In this document: positions 59,371-64,000 of the stretch, piece by piece | How positions within the stretch are numbered: the stretch's first letter is position 1 | How the letters are laid out: every line of letters starts with the position of its first letter | Assembly (NCBI GenBank): GCA_009760855.2 | Contig: WPIO01000043.1 | Location: 1,674,001 to 1,738,000, forward strand | Length of the DNA: 64,000 nucleotides | Origin: Cristatella mucedo | Taxonomy: Eukaryota; Bryozoa; Phylactolaemata; Cristatellidae | Reading direction: 5' to 3' | Translations under genes and position numbers: made by a program | Notes under the pieces: generated by a model | What the model was told of the DNA's origin: nothing | Databases searched by the model: none | The model's input: the letters and a program-made list of their open reading frames with translations, nothing else

Positions 59371-60296
59371 CATTGACCGAATGTCTTTCTCGGCACATTA
59401 CCTTCACTGGAAAGGAAGTGCGTTGAATGGTTAGCCATAAGTTGCACAGTTTCAGAGCACCCAAGCATGCCCAAAGAAATTCACCAAGACTGGGCAAATT
59501 AATGCAACTTTGCAATAATTTATACATGCAAAAGATGCACGTACTGAGCACTGGAGTGTTCACTTATCTCTTTGACATTGTTGTGACGCTTGTTAAACTT
59601 GGAAACACTTACCTGAACCAACCTCTAAGCATTGATTTGTCCGACCAATCGTTCTTCCGTGCGATTATGGAAGTGGGCACTCTGCCACCCGGAATACTGC
59701 TGCTTCCGCTGGGATTCTCAATACCTTTGGCAATGACAGCCCTATCCAAAAAAGCATCCTCTCTATCTGTGCAGACTCAGTGACAATGGATGGCTTCGAT
59801 GAATTGGTTTTCTGATGCTGCAGTGCCTGGTGGAAATTTCATCTAGAGATTGGCTAGCTCCTCCGTGACCAGCATCTAGCAATATGTTTTGAGCACTCTC
59901 GCCTTGGTGGCTTATAAAGTCGCAGGCAGGTTGTACTGCTTGTAGATCGAAAGGAATCTGACCACCACCTCCACTAGTTTTTTGGAACTGCTCTTGACGA
60001 CTTAAAGTCACAGTTGTAACCTGGCTGACAAAGCCCTTAATTGTATAGCCAGTTCTGCTTACAGAGAGGCTCAGCTCACTCTTTTAGGAAGATGCCCTTT
60101 GCATTGAGCTGCTGGCAAGGGTGAGGTCAAAAGTACTACCTTTCACCGTGTCTAAATACACAGAACTGTTCATCTGCCTTCCAGATCTTAAATTAGTCAC
60201 CTCCAAAGTCCGAGGCCTCCAAGATAAGCGCTTGACGAATTCGGCCAAACAGTCTGTGGTGGACTCTCGCGAATCTCCTCAGCTCACTACTGCTCA

Positions 60297-61285
60297 CAGC
60301 AAATGTAAAGCGCCTAGGAAGAGATTGAGTTCTCCGAGGGCGCTTTATCAAGGACACCCTAAGCGTGTGGCTGGATTAAAAGGCTTTGCTGTTCTAATAG
60401 GTGATGCTATTGTGCGACCTTCACCACGTGCACTTAACTTAGGTGTCGTGTTCGACAGCTGCCTCAATTTCAAAAGCTTCATTTAGAAGACTGCCTCTAC
60501 AGCTAGCCATCACATCCGATCCCTATCCAAGATTAGGAGCTGTCTCCCACAGTGGCTTGTAAAAAATTTAACTAGCTCTTTAGTTCTGTCTCGGCTTGAT
60601 TATTGTAATTCCCTTTTGGCTGGGCTGCCAAAGAAAGCTATTATGCCACTACAGCGGACTATGAATATGGCTGCAAGGCTGGTCTTCAAGTCCCAGCGGT
60701 TTGAGCACGTGTCTCCTTTGCTTAAAGAGCTAGGATGGTTGCCGGTTGAGCAAAGGATACAGAGCAAAGTTCTTACGCTGACCCACAAGGCCCGTCACGG
60801 CTTGGCTCCTTCGTACCTAGCTGAACTGCTGCATCAGTTTCAGCCTGTTCGTGCCCTAAGGTCCTGTATGGACAACAAATTAGCTGTCCCATTCCTCTGC
60901 TTACAGACAGTTGGCGACAGAAGCTTTAGCTCTGCAGGTCCTAGACTGTGGAACTTGCTTCCACAATTCTTGCGCAACGACAACTACTCTCCTACTGCCG
61001 ACTATGGCACATCTTTTTCAGCTGTCCTGAACTGCTACTTCTATGCTACTCACTACCTCAACTGCTATCCTGGCTCTGCTATGCTTCCCACTTTCTCTTT
61101 GTTGCGTGAGACGAAGTCTGTTGGCTACCAAATGCGTACCGAAAGCCGCTTAGGCTGTGAGTGTGCTATACAAAACTGTCCTGTGTAACACCCTCGTTGT
61201 CTTTATGACTTTGTGGAGTTACAGACAGAGATACATTACAATACAATACATTACATCAAGTGCATTATTATTATTATTATTACTA
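60297..61285 (+). mobile_element. LINE family A tail split by LINE B
   Basis: Tail part 1, CAGCAAATGTAAAGCGCCTAGGAAGAGATTGAGTTCTCCGAGGGCGCTTTATCAAG, at 60297-60352. Part 2, ATCAAGTGCATTATTATTATT, at 61255-61285. Between them is LINE B. Confidence 0.9.
60353..61254 (+). mobile_element. LINE family B, 5' truncated, intact 3' end, with target-site duplication
   Basis: Sense copy. GHPKRVAGLKGF-like start, stop at the end of FKSFI, then an open frame of 190 codons from 60616 covering the C-terminal part: ARLVFKSQRFEHVSPLLKEL, LPVEQRIQSKVLTLTHKARH, DNKLAVPFLCLQTVGDRSFS, NLLPQFLRNDNY. Its stop is at 61188. 3' end GTGGAGTTACAGACAGAGATACATTACAATACAATACATTAC. Flanked by ATCAAG on both sides. Best-preserved family B 3' half and probably recent. 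Confidence 0.93.
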
Positions 61286-62402
61286 CCCCTTTTGCGTTTA
61301 AGCCTAGTGAGAACAACTCAGGTCTTCGGCCAGCTGTGCTCACAGACATCCCACGGTCATCGCCATTGCATGTTACTGCATTGACCTGGCGATCATCCTC
61401 GTCGTTGGCTCAGTGACGGTTGGTCCTGGCAGTAGCACAGGTGTCTTAGAAGCCTCAACTGCTGAATCGTGTTTGACGGCTTTGTCAAGTGATGGTAACG
61501 GCCTCCACCATGCTCCAGCCCATGATCGTACAGTGCTTCGTGATTCAGAAGCTGCCCTGTTCATGCATGCCAGGCCTAGGGCTCGAGCTCGAGCCGAGCA
61601 GCCGAGTCAAAGTCAGGCAGCCCAGGGCTTGGCATAACATGTAAACCTTAGGGTCAGTAGTGTCAGACTGAGTATTTTTGGTCAGGCTATGCTAACCGGC
61701 CGAAATATGGAGCTTTCACACTGACCAGCAGATGGGAATTACCCCATACACTCTACTTTGACATAACAGACTGGAGAGTAATAGCTGGCACTGTGGTCAC
61801 AAACCGTCAGCCACGATTTGGCCACCTCGCTGCTGTGACCTCGTGGCCTGCTTGCCCCCTCCAGCTCGTTGTATAGATGTCGTCTGTCGTTGGTTGCAAG
61901 ACTTTCGATCTTCTATCGGCTGCTTTATTCTTTTTTTCTTTTGCGAGGCATCTCTAGCAAGAGAATGACATCGAGCTGTGCTAGAAGTCTAGCTGGTGGC
62001 CCATCCACAAGACTCATCCTCGATCTAGTAAAATATCAGCAGCAGTTGGCTGGTGTCAAATGGCTAAAGTTTTTGGTATTGGTTGATAACTATTTGGATT
62101 AGACAGACTAGACTGCAATTGGCATTGGCTGGCTTCGGGGCAAACAACGATAACCTTTGACTATTCTCGAGCAGCTGTGCTTTGCCCACTATGCATTTGC
62201 TGTGGGCAAGAATGATGCAGCTTAGTGCCACAAAATGACTGCAGAGTATGGACAGAGTAATTATGAAAGCTAATACTTAACAGCAAAGTAGATCTCTGAG
62301 ATGTCGTGCTCGCAGCTGAGTTCTGTTTCTGCTGCAAACCCAGTTGCACGTGTTTCAACTTACCCTTAGCATGAAACAAAGTAAAGATGAGCTGATATAT
62401 TA

Positions 62403-62456
62403 TCTTATTAAATAAATAAATAAATAAATATATATATATATATTATCACTATATAT
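62403..62456. repeat. (AAAT)n / (TA)n microsatellite
   Basis: TAAATAAATAAATAAATA then TATATATATAT, in SLC26 intron 2. Confidence 0.95.
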
Positions 62457-62775
62457 TATCTTTCCACTTGACGGATGTGTGCCATCTGAGAGGGCCTTCG
62501 AGGCCATCATCTGCTGGCAGCAGGCAATAAACAATTGTCTGCTGAAGGGCTCAAGTCGTCTTGACCTGGGTTCTGAGTGTCAGCACTGTCAGCACCTGAC
62601 CCTAAGCTAAGACCTAGTGGCACGGTTCTAGCTGGTGCTAGAAGGTTTATTTGCTGCAAGAAATTGTGTACTGGACATTGACCATGAGGCCATACACGAG
62701 GCAGTGGATGGCAGCGTCCTGCTGTCATTCTTCTTCAAACTGAAGGTTCGCACTCACCCTTATGCCTTATTGTAG

Positions 62776-63095
62776 GCGTCTTTGCCGTGGCGTCAATGAT
62801 GATCGCAAGCTCCATAGATATTGCCATGCTGCCTCGAGCAGAGACGTCGGGTGCCACTCTCCTTTCCAACTCGACGGCACAAACGTCGCCGGCGACGACA
62901 GCGGCCTCGTCACCACTGGCGTCCACTGAGCACACGGCATTTGGCTGGTTCTCGCCTGTCGGAGGCAGTGGCAGCAACGGGAGCGGTCCCAAAGCGCCCG
63001 CGTCGGCCCCTTTAAACGGCCAGGCCGAAGATTTGGATGCTCAGCAGCGCGTCGTGCTGGCCTGCTCGCTGAGTCTGCTCGTCGGACTCATGCAG
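62776..63095 (+). CDS. SLC26-family anion transporter, third recognisable exon (with expanded loop)
   Basis: Two bases complete Gly, then VFAVASMMIASSIDIAMLPR matches the family (GTFAV-S-M-G). Where most members have a short extracellular loop, this one has about 60 residues rich in Ser, Thr, Ala, Gly and Pro, with two N-glycosylation sequons (NST, NGS). The conserved core resumes with QQRVVLACSLSLLVGLMQ. The exon probably ends at CAG before GTTGGC (phase 0), because the following frame (VGKILMEIFYMC...) no longer resembles the family. The remaining core and STAS domain lie beyond, in later exons outside the window or unseen. Confidence 0.88.
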
Positions 63096-64000
63096 GTTGG
63101 CAAGATTTTAATGGAGATTTTTTATATGTGCTGCCCAGTCTGGCTCGCCATATTTGCCTTCTCCAACAACAGTTCGTGTCTGCGACGGCTCAAAGCCAGA
63201 TGGGCTGTCGCCATTAAATGCACATGCATGCCGAGGGGGAGGGGTCAGTGACTTGTCCATGTCTTTATTTCTTGTTTTCTTTTCGATTGAGTCACTAGTG
63301 CATGGCTAGCAGCATTCTGTCTAGCGTGCCTCTTCAGTCGCACCCTCCCCCAAAAGTGATTTGCCTGCACTCACAAGGTCGAGGTTTGGCCAATCCTTAG
63401 ACCCATATCTAGGCGTTACAGTTCTCAGCCTGTCACAATTGGGGGAAGGGTGTTACTCACCATGGGTCCTAATAACTAGCTGCCCCAAGTAGCTTCTTAT
63501 GTGCTTCTGCATGGCTGTCTATGCAAGACTCTTTGAAGTGATGATTGAAATTCTGTTAAGCACATTAATCACTATAACAATAGTATTAATATATTAATAG
63601 CAGCAGCTTAATGATAGCATACTTGGTCAGCACTAAGAGAACAAAGTCTCTTTCTGGGTACTTCATATGTTGGAAAACAAGCATGAAACCTTGCTTGTTA
63701 TGGGTTCTTTGTTGTTTCTTCTCTGTCAGCAAGTTCCTAAGCGTTTCGATAAGTATTTAAATTTCCTAGGAAGCAGAATAAAAAAATTTATTATTAACAT
63801 CGATTGCTTGTGTAGTGTACTTTATGCTTAAGTGGCATAATGCACTAACTATCGCCATACCTGTATGCTTCTTTGTCATAGAGCAAACAATAATGAAAAT
63901 GGATCTGAATTAGGACGGTTATAATATTATTAATGATAGGTCTCCTGCATCGCATGCTAAAATAATCTTATCTATTCAGTGCTTAACGGCTTGCTGCTGA
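63096..64000 (+). other. SLC26 intron (continues past the window)
   Basis: No SLC26-like frame found. Contains an eroded antisense LINE A tail near 63570-63710; otherwise AT-rich. Confidence 0.6.
63570..63710 (-). mobile_element. Eroded LINE family A 3' end, antisense
   Basis: ATTAATATATTAATAG then AAGAGAACAAAGTCTCTTTCTGGGTACTTCATATGTTGG resembles the antisense hairpin and 3' UTR start. Confidence 0.45.

Larger units (their letters stand above)
57248..62775 (+). other. SLC26 intron 2 (about 5.5 kb)
   Basis: Donor GTGAGT, acceptor CCTTATTGTAG. Holds LINE A with a nested SINE-2, a LINE A tail split by LINE B, and AT microsatellites. Stretches 57248-58104, 59371-60296 and 61286-62775 show nothing recognisable. 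Confidence 0.8.

Noticed and set aside
63096-63251. Continuation of the SLC26 frame beyond 63095
   Set aside because: Sequence stops resembling the family right after a CAG/GT donor.

Overview
The window looks like nuclear DNA of a multicellular animal, most likely an invertebrate. It has no bacterial-style operons. The coding signal comes in short exons with GT/AG junctions, and it is buried in CR1/L2-type non-LTR retrotransposons, tRNA-derived SINEs, hAT-type DNA-transposon remains and long dinucleotide microsatellites. I cannot name the species. The only host gene I recognise is an SLC26 (SulP-type) anion transporter. Most long open frames are translations of microsatellites, retrotransposon antisense strands or CpG-rich DNA.

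Layout. (1) 1-13 kb is a retrotransposon graveyard. LINE family A has a 3' end with a GCGCC...GGCGC hairpin followed by (ATT)n. LINE family B has a different 3' end, and a long antisense copy at 6.0-9.15 kb keeps endonuclease and RT remains. That copy sits inside a LINE A copy and itself carries a SINE. A 216-bp perfect palindrome with a (TA)n centre lies at 4.8-5.0 kb. (2) Scattered over 2.4-28 kb on the minus strand are short exons of one or more genes I do not recognise. Two series are phase-compatible: 27.9/23.7/20.1/15.85/15.4 kb, ending in a stop, and 18.4(?)/13.6/3.9/2.4 kb, still open at the left. A hAT transposase pseudogene lies at 17.2-17.8 kb and a non-autonomous hAT element at 27.2-27.6 kb. 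Possible signal-anchor first exons on the plus strand lie at 24.6 and 25.9 kb. (3) 29.1-30.3 kb is a long purine-rich microsatellite tract, followed by another antisense LINE B (30.6-33.2 kb) and a region with four of the copies of two tRNA-SINE families (35-39 kb). (4) 41.5-49.0 kb is a direct tandem duplication of a ~3.77-kb unit: a CpG-rich promoter-like block, a tiny candidate first coding exon, a SINE, a (TA)(GT) microsatellite and a second candidate exon. (5) 55.2-63.1 kb holds the first three recognisable exons of the plus-strand SLC26 gene. Its introns contain LINE A, LINE B and SINE insertions, and the gene runs off the right edge before the rest of the transmembrane core and the STAS domain.

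How the parts may relate. SINE family 1 ends in the same hairpin as LINE A, so LINE A machinery probably mobilised it. The duplicated CpG unit lies just upstream of SLC26 in the same orientation, and its candidate exons end in a phase compatible with the SLC26 exon. It could therefore be a duplicated promoter/leader of that gene. That link is inference from splice phase only.
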